A DNA stretch of 64,000 bases from Sporosarcina sp. P2. Lineage in GTDB: Bacteria > Bacillota > Bacilli > Bacillales_A > Planococcaceae. Below are positions 26,520 through 35,990 of the stretch, piece by piece. Under the pieces are notes generated by a model, which was given only the letters and a program-made list of their open reading frames with translations, was not told the DNA's origin and searched no databases. How positions within the stretch are numbered: the first letter of the stretch is position 1; each line of letters opens with the position of its first letter. Made by a program: the position numbers and the translations under genes. Location: NCBI RefSeq assembly GCF_002743255.1, contig NZ_PDYY01000005.1, positions 1-64,000 of the forward strand, given 5' to 3'.

Positions 26520-27223
26520 TAGAAGTAAAGAAATGGGTTTCTTATATTGCGGGATTCTTCAGACGAAAAGGCGGCATATTTTATATTGGTGGACATGAAT
26601 CTCTTCCTAAGCCTCTCGATAAAGAGCAGGAAGCTAAAATGATTGCTGCATTAATGAATGGAGATGCTGCGGCACGGGATACATTGATTGAAAAGAATTT
26701 ACGTCTCGTTGTCTATATCGCAAGGCGCTTCGATAATACGAACACGAATATTGAAGATCTTATTAGTATAGGAACTATCGGATTGATCAAAGCAATCGAA
26801 ACATTTAAAGCGGATAAAAATATTAAGCTTGCGACATATGCTTCCCGTTGTATTGAAAATGAAATTTTAATGCATTTGCGTAAAACGAATCGAATTCGTT
26901 CAGAGATCTCATTTGATGAGCCGTTAAATTCGGATGCCGATGGCAATGAGTTACTTCTTTCAGATATCTTGGGGACGGATGAAGATATTATTATAGACGA
27001 TGTTGAGAAAAAGCTGGAGCGGCAGTATATGATCGATGCGATTTCCATTTTAGATGAAAGAGAACGTTATATTATGGAGCAACGATTCGGACTGATGGGA
27101 ACGAATGAAATGACACAAAAAGAAGTGGCGGATCTTCTCGGTATTTCACAGTCTTATATATCTAGATTGGAAAAGAAAATCATCTCTGAGCTTCGAGATC
27201 GACTAAATCAGCCAATTTCATAA
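26513..27223 (+). CDS. sigE: RNA polymerase sporulation sigma factor sigma-E (pro-form)
   Basis: 236 residues. An amphipathic basic pro-sequence of about 23 residues ends just before the conserved YIGG (24-27), the SpoIIGA cleavage region. Region 2 ([25 protein letters not shown]) and region 4 (helix-turn-helix near [16 protein letters not shown]) are intact. It directs early mother-cell transcription. It overlaps spoIIGA by 7 bp. Confidence 0.97.
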   Translation: MLIEVKKWVSYIAGFFRRKGGIFYIGGHESLPKPLDKEQEAKMIAALMNGDAAARDTLIEKNLRLVVYIARRFDNTNTNIEDLISIGTIGLIKAIETFKADKNIKLATYASRCIENEILMHLRKTNRIRSEISFDEPLNSDADGNELLLSDILGTDEDIIIDDVEKKLERQYMIDAISILDERERYIMEQRFGLMGTNEMTQKEVADLLGISQSYISRLEKKIISELRDRLNQPIS

Positions 27224-27260
27224 CTGGACTTTTCGGCAGAAATTGGCGATTCGTGAATTC

Positions 27261-27289
27261 GCATATTCTAAAGAGTTGAGGACACACTA
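27261..27289 (+). promoter_or_regulatory. forespore (sigma-F/sigma-G) promoter for sigG
   Basis: GCATA (27261-27265), 17-nt spacer, CACACTA (27283-27289), against a consensus of GCATR and CATNHTA; only one mismatch. Spacing and position (39 bp before the sigG ATG) fit a forespore promoter. Confidence 0.65.
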
Positions 27290-27327
27290 CTCTGTACACT
27301 CACCTATAGAATGCGGAGGAAGAGCCA

Positions 27328-28113
27328 ATGGTACGTACAAGAGTAGAAATTTGTGGCATCAATACGTCCGAGCTGCCTTTATTAACTGCAGATGTGATGA
27401 AAGAGACATTCATCCGTTTGCAAAGCGGTGACGAATTTGCTAGAGATGAATTGGTATTTGCGAATTTACGTCTCGTACTTAGCCTTGTTCAACGCTTTAA
27501 CTATCGTGGAGAGCAGGCTGATGATTTATTCCAAGTTGGTTGTATTGGGTTGTTGAAAGCCATAGACAATTTTGATTTAAAACATAATGTCCGGTTTTCC
27601 ACCTACGCTGTGCCGATGATCATTGGAGAAATAAAGCGACATCTTCGTGATCATCATGCCGTTCGTGTATCCAGATCGTTACGTGATATCGCTTATAAAG
27701 CAATCAGGGCAAAAGAACAGTATGTCAACGAACATCAACACGAACCAAGAATTTCAGATCTCGAGAAAATCACCGGCATACCGGAAGAAGATATACTCTT
27801 CGCCTTAGATGCCATACAAGACCCCATGTCGTTGCATGAGCCAATGAACAGCGATGGCGGTGATCCAATTTATATGATGGATCAGCTACATGATCAAAGA
27901 GTATCAGAGGATCGCTGGATGAACTACGTATCCATTAAAGATAAAATGAGCGAGCTGGACGAACGTCAACAGCTAATCGTATCCAAACGATTTTACCTCG
28001 GTCAGACGCAAACTGAAATTGCCAAGGAGCTCGGGATATCGCAAGCGCAAATTTCGAGAATTGAGAAGCATGCGATGGAGCAGATTCGGCTTGGAATTGA
28101 GCAGAAGAAATAG
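27328..28113 (+). CDS. sigG: RNA polymerase sporulation sigma factor sigma-G
   Basis: 261 residues (B. subtilis 260). The N-terminus VRTRVEICGINTSELP is diagnostic of sigma-G; it is the segment bound by anti-sigma SpoIIAB/CsfB. Regions 2, 3 and 4 are intact, ending in the GISQAQISRIEK helix-turn-helix. It directs late forespore genes. GCGGAGGAAG precedes the ATG. Confidence 0.97.
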   Translation: MVRTRVEICGINTSELPLLTADVMKETFIRLQSGDEFARDELVFANLRLVLSLVQRFNYRGEQADDLFQVGCIGLLKAIDNFDLKHNVRFSTYAVPMIIGEIKRHLRDHHAVRVSRSLRDIAYKAIRAKEQYVNEHQHEPRISDLEKITGIPEEDILFALDAIQDPMSLHEPMNSDGGDPIYMMDQLHDQRVSEDRWMNYVSIKDKMSELDERQQLIVSKRFYLGQTQTEIAKELGISQAQISRIEKHAMEQIRLGIEQKK

Positions 28114-28128
28114 TAATTGATATACAGA

Positions 28129-28165
28129 GACTGTCCTTTCCACATAAACGTGGGGAGGCAGTTTT
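28129..28165 (+). terminator. terminator of sigG
   Basis: ACTGTCCTTTCCAC pairs with GTGGGGAGGCAGT around an ATAAAC loop, followed by TTTTTG. Confidence 0.8.
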
Positions 28166-28189
28166 TGTTTTTGTTGGCGAAGTGAGTGG

Positions 28190-28243
28190 GTGAGGGGAAG
28201 GCAACGTTACTCTGCGTTCCAGGCGGACGCGTTCCACTCCGAT
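28190..28243. repeat. half-copy of the dispersed palindromic element
   Basis: GGCAACGTTACTCTGCGTTCCAGG continuing to GCGGACGCGTTCCAC matches the left arm of the element at 48581. The right half is missing. It lies immediately 5' of the AAACCC microsatellite. Confidence 0.55.
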
Positions 28244-28282
28244 TCACTTTTTTTCTGGATATAGATGGGAGGAGATATAGTC

Positions 28283-28344
28283 AAACCCAAACCCAAACCC
28301 AAACCCAAACCCAAACCCAAACCCAAACCCAAACCCAAACCCAA
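28283..28344. repeat. AAACCC hexanucleotide microsatellite, 10.3 copies
   Basis: 62 bp of uninterrupted AAACCC units (GGGTTT on the minus strand). Ten G3 tracts separated by T3 on the minus strand give strong G-quadruplex potential. Perfect short tandem repeats of this length are prone to slippage, so copy number may vary between cells. It lies in the sigG-ylmC gap and codes for nothing convincing. Confidence 0.97.
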
Positions 28345-28349
28345 TACGC

Positions 28350-28483
28350 AAGCGCTCATAGATTCGTCTAAGTGATCATAGCAACTTCACGACCGCTCAA
28401 TGATCTCAACAAGCGATCATATTCATTAGGTGAACGCTCTTAGAAGCAATTAAGTGATCATACCTGCGTTGTAAGCGCTCATT
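28350..28483. repeat. array of seven 11-nt units at 20/21-bp spacing
   Basis: Units start at 28350, 28370, 28391, 28411, 28432, 28452 and 28473: steps 20,21,20,21,20,21. Even units are AAGTGATCATA, AAGCGATCATA and AAGTGATCATA. Odd units are variants around CGCTCA (AAGCGCTCATA, GACCGCTCAAT, GAACGCTCTTA, AAGCGCTCATT). Spacers of 9 or 10 nt alternate and are all different. The 20.5-bp mean is about two helical turns, so all units face the same side of the DNA. Nothing recognisable follows to 28587. No known element is identified. Confidence 0.85.
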
Positions 28484-28587
28484 GAGCTTCAGGCCTTTAC
28501 AGATTTTGAATTTAAATAAGTAATAAGGCGTCACTAAGTCACTTGCCAATTTCAATGACGTTTAAAACTAATCGCAGTCTCACGGTA

Positions 28588-28777
28588 GGATTGCAGTGGA
28601 AGAGGTGGCGACTCCTGGGGATCAGCACAATCTTGAGACCCTGGACTGAGCGAGAGCCGTTGCGAAGTACGGCTTTCGCGAGTAAAAGCGAAGCGTTAGG
28701 AGCACATCTTTGCACGTAGCGGTGGAAGCGGCTCAGATTGTGCCCCGGAAAGCGTCCACATCTGCGACGGAAATCCC
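28588..28777. repeat. dispersed palindromic element, about 190 bp
   Basis: The ends form an imperfect inverted repeat (GGATTGCAGTGGAAGAGGTGG... / ...CCACATCTGCGACGGAAATCC). Inside are the family core (CGCGAGTAAAAGCGAAGCG, TTAGGAGCACATCTTTGCAC) and GGAAAGCGTCC. There is no transposase frame. The bases from 28778 to ylmC show only AT-rich leader sequence. Confidence 0.7.
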
Positions 28778-28881
28778 AACCCACTAGCCTTATTTCTCTG
28801 TATATTTACTAATTGGTGAAGTGATTTTTTACGTTCTCATTAAAATGCCCTATGCATAGTATGAAAGAAGGAGGGGAAACT

Positions 28882-29127
28882 ATGCGTTTTTCCAGCTTAC
28901 AGAAAAAAGAAGTGATTGAACTGAAAAAAGGGTCTTTCCTCGGTTTTGTTCAAGATGCCACAATTGACATCGAAAAAGGAGAAATTGCGCAACTTCATAT
29001 AGGAGAACTTGAACGCTCCTTTTTCTCAGACAGCAAGTCAAAAGGTGTTCAAAAAATCAATTACAATGACGTCATGACGATCGGTAAAGATATTATCTTG
29101 ATTGAGAATAAAAGGCTCAATAAATGA
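28882..29127 (+). CDS. ylmC: YlmC/YmxH family PRC-barrel protein
   Basis: 81 residues from ATG 28882 (MRFSSLQKKEVIEL), with AAGGAGGGG upstream; the earlier in-frame ATG lies before that site. It is a single PRC-barrel-like domain (GSFLGFVQDATIDIEKGEI). The family is sporulation-associated and of unknown function. It lies between sigG and ylmE, as in B. subtilis, although ylmD is missing. Confidence 0.87.
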   Translation: MRFSSLQKKEVIELKKGSFLGFVQDATIDIEKGEIAQLHIGELERSFFSDSKSKGVQKINYNDVMTIGKDIILIENKRLNK

Positions 29128-29134
29128 CTTATCG

Positions 29135-29163
29135 TTGATATATAGTGCCCAAATTGATACAAT
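29135..29163 (+). promoter_or_regulatory. sigma-A promoter for ylmE-sepF-ylmG
   Basis: TTGATA (29135-29140), 17-nt spacer, TACAAT (29158-29163). It overlaps the end of the ylmC region and sits just before ylmE. Confidence 0.7.
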
Positions 29164-29193
29164 GAAATAAAGCTGATGAAAAGTAGTGATAAT

Positions 29194-29886
29194 ATGGGAC
29201 AAATAGAACAACGACTAGAAACTATACAAAACCAGATAAACGAAGCATGTGAAACGTCAAATCGCAGCCCGGACGACATCACGTTAATAGCCGTCACGAA
29301 GCAAGTATCTTCCGCTAGAGCGCAATCGCTACTAGATATTGGGATTAAGAACTTAGGAGAAAATCGCCTCGAAGGATTACTTGATAAACAAGAAACGATT
29401 GAAGATCCAGTCAATTGGCACTTTATTGGTAACTTACAGACGCGCAAAGTAAAAGAATTAATCGACACGATTGACTGCCTTCATTCGCTTGACCGTATGA
29501 GCCTTGCGAAAGAAGTGAACAAGCGGGCAAGTAAGCCGCTAGATTGTTTTGTACAAGTCAATGTTTCAGGTGAAAAGTCTAAATCAGGTATTACACCGGG
29601 TGAAGTAGATCTATTCTTTGAACAATTGGCGGCTTATGAAAACATTCATGTAATTGGACTGATGACGATGGCACCAAACACGGATGATGAATCAGTAGTT
29701 CGCAACACATTTCGTTCTCTACGTGAACTACGAGATCGAATCGCAACAAAAGGATTACCCTATGCACCGTGTACAAAACTGTCCATGGGTATGTCCAATG
29801 ACTTTACAATCGCAATAGAAGAAGGTGCAACTCATATACGCATCGGCACTGCATTGGCCGGATCAGAAAGCGAGGAAACTGAATGA
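29194..29886 (+). CDS. ylmE: YggS/PROSC family PLP-binding protein
   Basis: 230 residues from ATG 29194 ([12 protein letters not shown]), the same length as B. subtilis YlmE. An ATG six codons upstream would be only about 12 nt from the -10 box, leaving no room for a ribosome binding site. It is a single PLP-barrel domain with the lysine in IAVTKQV (about residues 32-38) and the phosphate-binding SMGMSND...IRIGTALAG region. The family maintains PLP homeostasis. It overlaps sepF as ATGA. Confidence 0.92.
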   Translation: MGQIEQRLETIQNQINEACETSNRSPDDITLIAVTKQVSSARAQSLLDIGIKNLGENRLEGLLDKQETIEDPVNWHFIGNLQTRKVKELIDTIDCLHSLDRMSLAKEVNKRASKPLDCFVQVNVSGEKSKSGITPGEVDLFFEQLAAYENIHVIGLMTMAPNTDDESVVRNTFRSLRELRDRIATKGLPYAPCTKLSMGMSNDFTIAIEEGATHIRIGTALAGSESEETE

Positions 29887-30380
29887 GCCTTAAAAAACGA
29901 TTGGAAAAAATGTTTTGGGTACAGGAAGAAGATTTAGTTCAACAACCGAAATCTCAAAGTAAACTTACAAAAGGTGAACAAGCAATGGCTCGCAAAGAGA
30001 TGAAGAAGCTAGGAGGTAAGAAACGAGCTGTCAATGGTCGTCTTCAAGCCTCTCCGCAAAAACCTTCATCTACACAAGCCCCTGTGATTAGTCTACAAAG
30101 TCTTCAAAAATCGTCAAAAGTCATTCTACTGGAGCCGCGTTCTTATGCAGAAGTAGAGGACATTGCAGAACATCTGAAGAATCGCCGTTCTGTCGTCGTG
30201 AACTTACAGCAGATAGAGCGTGATCAAGGATTTCGTATCATTGATTTCTTAAGTGGTACAGTTTATGCCCTCGGTGGCGACATTCAACGAATTGGCGCAG
30301 ATATATTCCTATGTGCACCTGACAACGTAGAAGTAGCTGGTAAAATTACGGAGTTTCTATCTGAACAACAAGAACGATAG
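29883..30380 (+). CDS. sepF: cell division protein SepF
   Basis: 165 residues. N-terminal amphipathic membrane-binding helix ([12 protein letters not shown]), a basic flexible linker and a C-terminal ring-forming domain (about 75-160) with the conserved [17 protein letters not shown]. SepF anchors and bundles FtsZ. It overlaps ylmE by 4 bp. Confidence 0.96.
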   Translation: MSLKKRLEKMFWVQEEDLVQQPKSQSKLTKGEQAMARKEMKKLGGKKRAVNGRLQASPQKPSSTQAPVISLQSLQKSSKVILLEPRSYAEVEDIAEHLKNRRSVVVNLQQIERDQGFRIIDFLSGTVYALGGDIQRIGADIFLCAPDNVEVAGKITEFLSEQQER

Positions 30381-30445
30381 GCTACGAAACTTAGAGCTTT
30401 CAGCCAATGAAAGTTGAACAATTTGAATGAGGTGTACATGTTATT

Positions 30446-30736
30446 ATGATCGCATTATTAAACAACTCGTATTTATTTATTTCTGGGGCCTTGCAATTAT
30501 ATTCTATTCTGTTGGTCATTTATATTTTAATGTCATGGGTTCCTTCCACAAGAGAAACAAAATTTGGGCAGCTTATAGGAAAAGTAGCTGAACCCTATTT
30601 AGGCTTTTTCCGTAAGTTCATACCTCCATTTGGTATGATTGATTTTTCACCGATTGTCGCATTGCTGTCTTTACAATTAATCAGCAGAGGAATTGGACAG
30701 ATTTATTTGATGATCTTCCAAGCATTAGTAAGTTAA
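30446..30736 (+). CDS. ylmG: YggT family membrane protein YlmG
   Basis: 96 residues, two membrane helices around a conserved segment (SWVPSTRE...FGQLIGKVAEPYLGFFRKFIPPFGMIDFSPI). Function is unknown; genetically linked with sepF and division. GAGGTG lies about 12 nt upstream, a long spacing, but no other in-frame start exists. Confidence 0.9.
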   Translation: MIALLNNSYLFISGALQLYSILLVIYILMSWVPSTRETKFGQLIGKVAEPYLGFFRKFIPPFGMIDFSPIVALLSLQLISRGIGQIYLMIFQALVS

Positions 30737-30759
30737 GTATATCCTAAACTGAATTCGGA

Positions 30760-30786
30760 AATCCTCACAAGGTGAGGATTTTTTTA
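30760..30786 (+). terminator. terminator between ylmG and ylmH
   Basis: AATCCTCAC pairs with GTGAGGATT over an AAG loop, followed by T7. It may be partly leaky, since ylmH starts 20 bp later. Confidence 0.85.
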
Positions 30787-30805
30787 TATAAGGAGAAGAA
30801 ATAGA

Positions 30806-31582
30806 ATGGATTCAATATTTCAACATTTTCGTAAAGAAGAACAACCATTTATTGAAAAAGTGAATAGTTGGGTGAAAGAAGTGGAAGATACGTATGCACC
30901 CAAGCTAACAGAGTTTATGGATCCACGTCAGCGGTTCATAACGGAATCCATGGTGAGGAATTCAGATCTCACTTTGACAGCAGGAGGTGGCTTTAACGAG
31001 GCTGAACGACAGCGTGTGCTAATCTATCCAGATTATTACACCCCAACTAAAGAGGATTTTCAAATCAGTGTATATAAAGTGAATTATCCACAAAAATTCG
31101 TCACAATGAAACATTCCGAGCTCCTTGGTTCCTTACTGTCTGTTGGAATTGAGCGTTCACGATTTGGTGATATTCGACTAACTGAAGAGACAGTGCAATT
31201 TGCGGTTGCTCAGGAGGTATCTGAATACATTCACGTCCATTTCACGCAAGTAGGTAAAGTGAAAATTTCAGTAGAGCCAGTTCCAAATACGGAAGATTTT
31301 ATTAACGTAAGAGAAGAGTGGACGGAAGATCTGCATATCGTTAGTTCATTGCGTTTGGATACCATTGTAGCAACATTAACAAACAGTTCAAGAGCTAAAG
31401 CTTCGTCTCTTATTAAGGCGGAGAAAGTTAAAGTGAATTGGGCTATGATTGACCAACAAGCGTTTGAAGTGGAAGAATATGATGTCCTGTCAATTAGAGG
31501 GTATGGCCGCTTTAGAATCACGAGTATCGAAGGACGTACAAAGAAAGATAAAATTCGAGTGATGATCGGTGCACTAGTCTGA
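30806..31582 (+). CDS. ylmH: S4-domain ribosome-associated protein YlmH
   Basis: 258 residues. The N-terminal domain carries the conserved FMDPRQRFI; the C-terminal S4 RNA-binding domain (about 182-250) carries SSLRLDTIVATLTNSSRAKAS. In B. subtilis YlmH acts on stalled 50S-peptidyl-tRNA complexes in a role overlapping RqcP, alongside RqcH, which is also in this window. AAGGAGAAG precedes the ATG. Confidence 0.92.
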   Translation: MDSIFQHFRKEEQPFIEKVNSWVKEVEDTYAPKLTEFMDPRQRFITESMVRNSDLTLTAGGGFNEAERQRVLIYPDYYTPTKEDFQISVYKVNYPQKFVTMKHSELLGSLLSVGIERSRFGDIRLTEETVQFAVAQEVSEYIHVHFTQVGKVKISVEPVPNTEDFINVREEWTEDLHIVSSLRLDTIVATLTNSSRAKASSLIKAEKVKVNWAMIDQQAFEVEEYDVLSIRGYGRFRITSIEGRTKKDKIRVMIGALV

Positions 31583-31591
31583 ATTGAATCC

Positions 31592-31620
31592 TTGATAAAT
31601 TAAGAAAAGTAGTGTTTAAT
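31592..31620 (+). promoter_or_regulatory. sigma-A promoter for divIVA
   Basis: TTGATA (31592-31597), 17-nt spacer, TTTAAT (31615-31620), 62 bp before the divIVA ATG. Confidence 0.6.
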
Positions 31621-31681
31621 CAAGTAGTAAACACAATCACACTGTAAACTATGTAAGCATACTGAAAGGAGAAAGCGTATT

Positions 31682-32248
31682 ATGGCTTTAACCCCTACGG
31701 ATATACATAACAAAACGTTTAATACGAAATTTCGTGGCTATGATGAAGATGAAGTGAATGCATTTTTAGAACAATTGATGAAGGATTATGAAAACGTCCT
31801 GAAGAAAAATGAAGAACTTGAAAAAACGGTTTCTGATAATGAAGTGAAGATTACTCACTTTAATTTAATAGAAGAAACGATGCAAAAATCCATTCTGATT
31901 GCACAAGAGGCTGCAGAAGATGTTCGGAAAAATGCTATTCAAGAATCAAAGTTAATCATTTCTGAAGCAGAAAAGAATGCGGACCGCCTTGTTAACGACG
32001 CACTTGCGCAGGCAAGAAAGATTGCACTTGAAGTTGAAGTGTTGAAGAAACAATCAAAAGTATTCAAAAGCCGTTTCAAGATGATGGTAGAAGCACAGCT
32101 AGATATGATCAATACTGAAGACTGGGATGACCTGTTGAAGTATGAATTGGATACATCCAGTGTCGAAAGTGTAGCTGAGCAAGAGTTGGATATTCCGAAT
32201 ATAGATAGTTTAGATGAAGAGCTAGTGAAGCAGACGAAAGAAGCTTGA
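31682..32248 (+). CDS. divIVA: cell division initiation protein DivIVA
   Basis: 188 residues. N-terminal membrane-curvature-binding domain (LTPTDIHNKTF...FRGYDEDEVNAFLEQL) followed by long coiled coils and an acidic C-terminus. It marks poles and septa and, in spore formers, helps chromosome anchoring. AAAGGAG precedes the ATG. Its stop codon lies within the -35 box of the ileS promoter. Confidence 0.96.
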   Translation: MALTPTDIHNKTFNTKFRGYDEDEVNAFLEQLMKDYENVLKKNEELEKTVSDNEVKITHFNLIEETMQKSILIAQEAAEDVRKNAIQESKLIISEAEKNADRLVNDALAQARKIALEVEVLKKQSKVFKSRFKMMVEAQLDMINTEDWDDLLKYELDTSSVESVAEQELDIPNIDSLDEELVKQTKEA

Positions 32249-32273
32249 CAACTTTCGAACACATTTTTATAAT
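32245..32273 (+). promoter_or_regulatory. consensus sigma-A promoter for ileS
   Basis: TTGACA (32245-32250), 17-nt spacer, TATAAT (32268-32273): exact consensus. The -35 box overlaps the divIVA stop codon. Confidence 0.9.
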
Positions 32274-32289
32274 GAAAAGTAAATTGAAA

Positions 32290-32527
32290 CGAAGAAGCGT
32301 TGACGGAAAAAGTACTTTCTGATTTTGCCCATAGCGAGCCGGGGATGGTGTAAGCCCGGTGGTGAATCAAAAACGAAAATCACTCCTGAGCTAGAACCTT
32401 TATATAGATCTTGGTTCTCGGTCTCACACTGCCGTTACTAGTGTCTAAGCGGCAATTGCTTTATGCGATTGCAAGTAGGGTGGTACCGCGAGAATGAACC
32501 TCGTCCCTTTTTGGGATGGGGTTTTTC
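32290..32527 (+). promoter_or_regulatory. T-box leader controlling ileS
   Basis: Stem I is followed by the conserved T-box sequence AGGGTGGTACCGCG (32477-32490), which pairs with the acceptor end of uncharged tRNA. An intrinsic terminator follows (ACCTCGTCCC / GGGATGGGGT, then T5; 32498-32527). The specifier codon is likely ATC at 32379-32381, followed by a purine and the CTCCTGAGCT side of the specifier stem. Uncharged tRNA(Ile) is predicted to prevent termination and raise ileS expression. Confidence 0.93.
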
Positions 32528-32615
32528 TGATTTCTTAAGCAGTTGAGCGCTTGAGCTAGCCGAATTCATTTCTATAGCAATAAAAGAATTACCCATATTT
32601 TAAGGAGGAATTATA

Positions 32616-35375
32616 ATGGAATATAAAGATACATTGCTTATGCCGAAAACTGATTTCCCTATGCGTGGAAATTTGCCAAATAATGAGCCGAAAATACAGG
32701 AAGAGTGGAATGAGAAGAATATCTATCAGCAAGTTCAAGAACGTACCGCAGACCGTCCGTTCTTCATATTGCATGATGGACCGCCTTATGCGAACGGTGA
32801 CTTACACATGGGTCACGCACTGAACAAAGTGTTAAAAGACTTTATCATTCGTTATAAATCGATGTCTGGATTCCACGCACCATATGTTCCAGGTTGGGAT
32901 ACACATGGTTTGCCGATTGAGCAAGCACTTGTAAATAAAAAGATTGATCGCAAAAAAATGAGTACTGCTGAATTCCGTAAAATGTGTGAAGAGTATGCCC
33001 TACAACAAATTGACAATCAGCGAACGCAGTTTAAGCGTTTAGGGGTTCGTGGAGATTGGGAGAATCCATACATCACACTGAAGCCTGAATTTGAATCACG
33101 TCAAATACAAGTGTTTGGTGAAATGGCTAAAAAAGGATACATCTATAAAGGACTAAAACCTGTCTACTGGTCTCCTTCAAGTGAAACTGCTTTGGCGGAA
33201 GCGGAAATTGAATATCAGGATAAAAAGTCTCCCTCCATATATGTCAGCTTCCCAATCTCGGATGGGAAAGGTGTACTGGAGCATGATGTGAAGTTCCTAA
33301 TCTGGACAACAACACCTTGGACCATTCCTGCAAACTTAGGAATTTCCGTTCATCCTAAATTTACGTATGTTGTAGTAAACGTACAGAATGAGAAGTTTGT
33401 AATTGCAAAGGACTTAGTCGAGTATTTGGCGAAAGAGCTTGAATGGGAAGAGTACACGATCGAAAAAGAAATTCAAGGCGTAGAACTAGACCGAATTGTT
33501 GCAAGACATCCGTTTTATGATCGTGATTCATTAATCATGTTAGGTGAGCATGTTACGGCAGATGCAGGTACAGGCTGTGTCCATACAGCACCAGGTCATG
33601 GTGAAGATGACTTCTACGTGAGCAAGCAATATGGAATCGATGCATTATCTCCGGTTGATGACCGCGGTGTCATGACAGATGAAGCACCATTTTTCACAGG
33701 TATGTTCTATGAGGATGCGAATAAAGCGGTGACTGAAAAGCTGGAAGAAGTCGGAGCGCTTCAAAAATTGTCATTCTTCACTCACTCGTATCCGCATGAT
33801 TGGCGTACGAAGAAGCCGGTTATCTACCGTGCGACTGCACAATGGTTCGCTTCTATTGAAACTTTCAGAAGTGATTTACTCGAAGCCATCCGAACTACTT
33901 CGTTCACGCCAGCTTGGGGAGAAACACGTTTATTCAATATGGTCCGTGACCGTGGCGACTGGTGTATTTCTCGTCAGCGCGTATGGGGTGTTCCGATTCC
34001 GGTATTCTATGCGGAAAATGGTGAGGTCATTCTTACAGATGAAACGGTCAGTCATGTAGCAGATTTATTCCGCGAGAATGGATCAAATGTCTGGTTCGAA
34101 CGTTCTGCTAAAGAACTATTGCCAGAAGGCTATACACATGAAGGAAGCCCGAATGGCGAATTCACGAAAGAAACCGATATTATGGATGTCTGGTTCGACT
34201 CGGGTACTACACATCAAGGTGTACTGGAAGAACGTGACGATCTCCGTTACCCAGCAGATTTATATCTTGAAGGTTCCGATCAATATCGTGGTTGGTTCAA
34301 CTCTTCATTGACAACGAGCGTAGCCATCAATGGTATTGCACCATATAAAGGCATCTTGAGCCATGGTTTCACATTGGACAAAAATGGTCGAAAGATGAGC
34401 AAGTCTCTAGGGAATGTCATCGTCCCTTCGAAAGTGATCAATCAGCTTGGTGCGGATATCGTACGTCTTTGGGTATCGTCTGTAGACTATACAGCTGATG
34501 TTCGTGTATCTGATTCGAACTTTAAGCAAGTTTCGGAAGTTTATCGTAAGATCCGTAATACAATTCGCTTCTTGCATGGTAACGTAGCCGACTTTAATCC
34601 GGCTACAAATCGTGTAGCATTTAATGATATGCGTGCAATTGATCAGTATGTCTACGTGAAGTTGCAGGATTTGATCGAGGAAGTTCTTACAGCGTACGAT
34701 CAGTATGCTTTCCCTACGGTCTACCACGCAATCAATAATTTCTGTACAGGTGTACTAAGTTCACTTTACTTGGATATTGCGAAAGATGTGGTCTATATCG
34801 AAGCTGCGGATCATCCAGATCGTCGTGCAATGCAGTCAGTGATGTATGATACATTGATTACACTTGTCAAGCTCATCACACCAATCTTGCCACACACTGC
34901 AGATGAAATGTGGAAAAACATTCAGTACGTTGAAGAAGATAGTGTCCAATTGACGGATATGCCTGAAGCTGATCATAAAGGTGAAGTAGCGGACACGCTT
35001 CGTGAGCGCTTCGATAACTTGATGGAGATCCGTGATGATGTCTTGAAAGCTCTTGAGGAAGCGCGAAACGCGAAAGTAATTGGGAAATCATTGGAGGCAA
35101 AAGTGACTGTTGTGTTGCCTGAAATTCAACGCGGCATATTGCAAGCTGATGATATCGACTTTGCACAATTCTTCATCGTCTCGGACTTTGAAGAGAGTAC
35201 AGATGCAGATTTACCGAATGCATTGAAACTAGATCATGCAACGGTCTTGGTAGAACCTGCTGAAGGTGAAAAATGTGAGCGTTGCTGGACAATCTCTAAA
35301 ACGGTTGGAGAAGATGCAGAACATTCAACACTATGTACACGATGCGCGACTGTTGTGAAAGAAAATTATGCGTAA
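32616..35375 (+). CDS. ileS: isoleucyl-tRNA synthetase
   Basis: 919 residues, class I. HMGH at 64-67 (HIGH motif), KMSKS at 593-597, CP1 editing domain with [10 protein letters not shown], and a C-terminal zinc knuckle (CERCW ... CTRC, about 886-908). The size is that of the standard bacterial enzyme (B. subtilis 921). TAAGGAGG precedes ATG 32616. It is transcribed from its own promoter through the T-box. Confidence 0.98.
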   Translation: MEYKDTLLMPKTDFPMRGNLPNNEPKIQEEWNEKNIYQQVQERTADRPFFILHDGPPYANGDLHMGHALNKVLKDFIIRYKSMSGFHAPYVPGWDTHGLPIEQALVNKKIDRKKMSTAEFRKMCEEYALQQIDNQRTQFKRLGVRGDWENPYITLKPEFESRQIQVFGEMAKKGYIYKGLKPVYWSPSSETALAEAEIEYQDKKSPSIYVSFPISDGKGVLEHDVKFLIWTTTPWTIPANLGISVHPKFTYVVVNVQNEKFVIAKDLVEYLAKELEWEEYTIEKEIQGVELDRIVARHPFYDRDSLIMLGEHVTADAGTGCVHTAPGHGEDDFYVSKQYGIDALSPVDDRGVMTDEAPFFTGMFYEDANKAVTEKLEEVGALQKLSFFTHSYPHDWRTKKPVIYRATAQWFASIETFRSDLLEAIRTTSFTPAWGETRLFNMVRDRGDWCISRQRVWGVPIPVFYAENGEVILTDETVSHVADLFRENGSNVWFERSAKELLPEGYTHEGSPNGEFTKETDIMDVWFDSGTTHQGVLEERDDLRYPADLYLEGSDQYRGWFNSSLTTSVAINGIAPYKGILSHGFTLDKNGRKMSKSLGNVIVPSKVINQLGADIVRLWVSSVDYTADVRVSDSNFKQVSEVYRKIRNTIRFLHGNVADFNPATNRVAFNDMRAIDQYVYVKLQDLIEEVLTAYDQYAFPTVYHAINNFCTGVLSSLYLDIAKDVVYIEAADHPDRRAMQSVMYDTLITLVKLITPILPHTADEMWKNIQYVEEDSVQLTDMPEADHKGEVADTLRERFDNLMEIRDDVLKALEEARNAKVIGKSLEAKVTVVLPEIQRGILQADDIDFAQFFIVSDFEESTDADLPNALKLDHATVLVEPAEGEKCERCWTISKTVGEDAEHSTLCTRCATVVKENYA

Positions 35376-35391
35376 GTAATTTTGATGTCGC

Positions 35392-35430
35392 AGCCATCAT
35401 CATTCATTCGTGGATGATGATGGCTTTTTT
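35392..35430 (+). terminator. terminator of ileS
   Basis: Perfect 12-bp stem AGCCATCATCAT / ATGATGATGGCT followed by T6. Confidence 0.93.
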
Positions 35431-35513
35431 GAATCGTTGAACTAACAAACATAATGAAAGACGTGTTTTTGTGGTAAACTAAAGAAGAAATTAGCTGGAC
35501 GGAGGGTAATGAA

Positions 35514-35990
35514 GTGATCGTTTATTATGCAATCGCAGCACTGGTCATTGGCTTGGATCAATTGACGAAATGGCTAGTCGTAAAAAATATGGAGTTAGGT
35601 GAATATATTTCTGTTCTAGATCCTTATATTGCGTTGCTCTCTCACCGTAACCGTGGTGCTGCATGGGGGATGCTTGAAGGGAAGATGTGGTTATTTTTTA
35701 TAGTGACCATTGTAGTAGTAGTAGCTATTGTTTACTTCTTCCATACAGAAGGTAAAAAGGACCGACTACTAGGTATGAGTCTGATGCTATTGCTAGGCGG
35801 TGCGATTGGAAACTTTATCGATCGACTAGTAAGGGGAGAAGTAGTGGATTTCATCAGCGTATTGATTCCTGTAATACATTATGATTTTCCGATATTTAAT
35901 GTGGCGGATGCCGCATTGACAATTGCTGTCATACTTATTTTGTTACACGTAATACTTGACGAAAAAAAGAAAAAGAAAAAGGTGTCCTAA
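35514..35990 (+). CDS. lspA: lipoprotein signal peptidase II
   Basis: 158 residues, four membrane helices. The aspartic protease pair is likely Asp103 (GNFIDRL) and Asp132 (FNVADAAL). It cleaves prolipoproteins after lipidation. Start GTG 35514 follows GGAGGG. The stop shares one base with the ylyB start (TAATG). Confidence 0.95.
   Translation: MIVYYAIAALVIGLDQLTKWLVVKNMELGEYISVLDPYIALLSHRNRGAAWGMLEGKMWLFFIVTIVVVVAIVYFFHTEGKKDRLLGMSLMLLLGGAIGNFIDRLVRGEVVDFISVLIPVIHYDFPIFNVADAALTIAVILILLHVILDEKKKKKKVS

Noticed and set aside
28186-28371. Open frame of about 60 codons running through the AAACCC tract (Gln-Thr repeats)
   Set aside because: It exists only because the hexamer has no stop in that frame; no ribosome binding site, and its ends are repeat sequence.
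28350-28483. CRISPR array
   Set aside because: Units are 11 nt and of two alternating types, spacers only 9-10 nt, and no cas genes are present.
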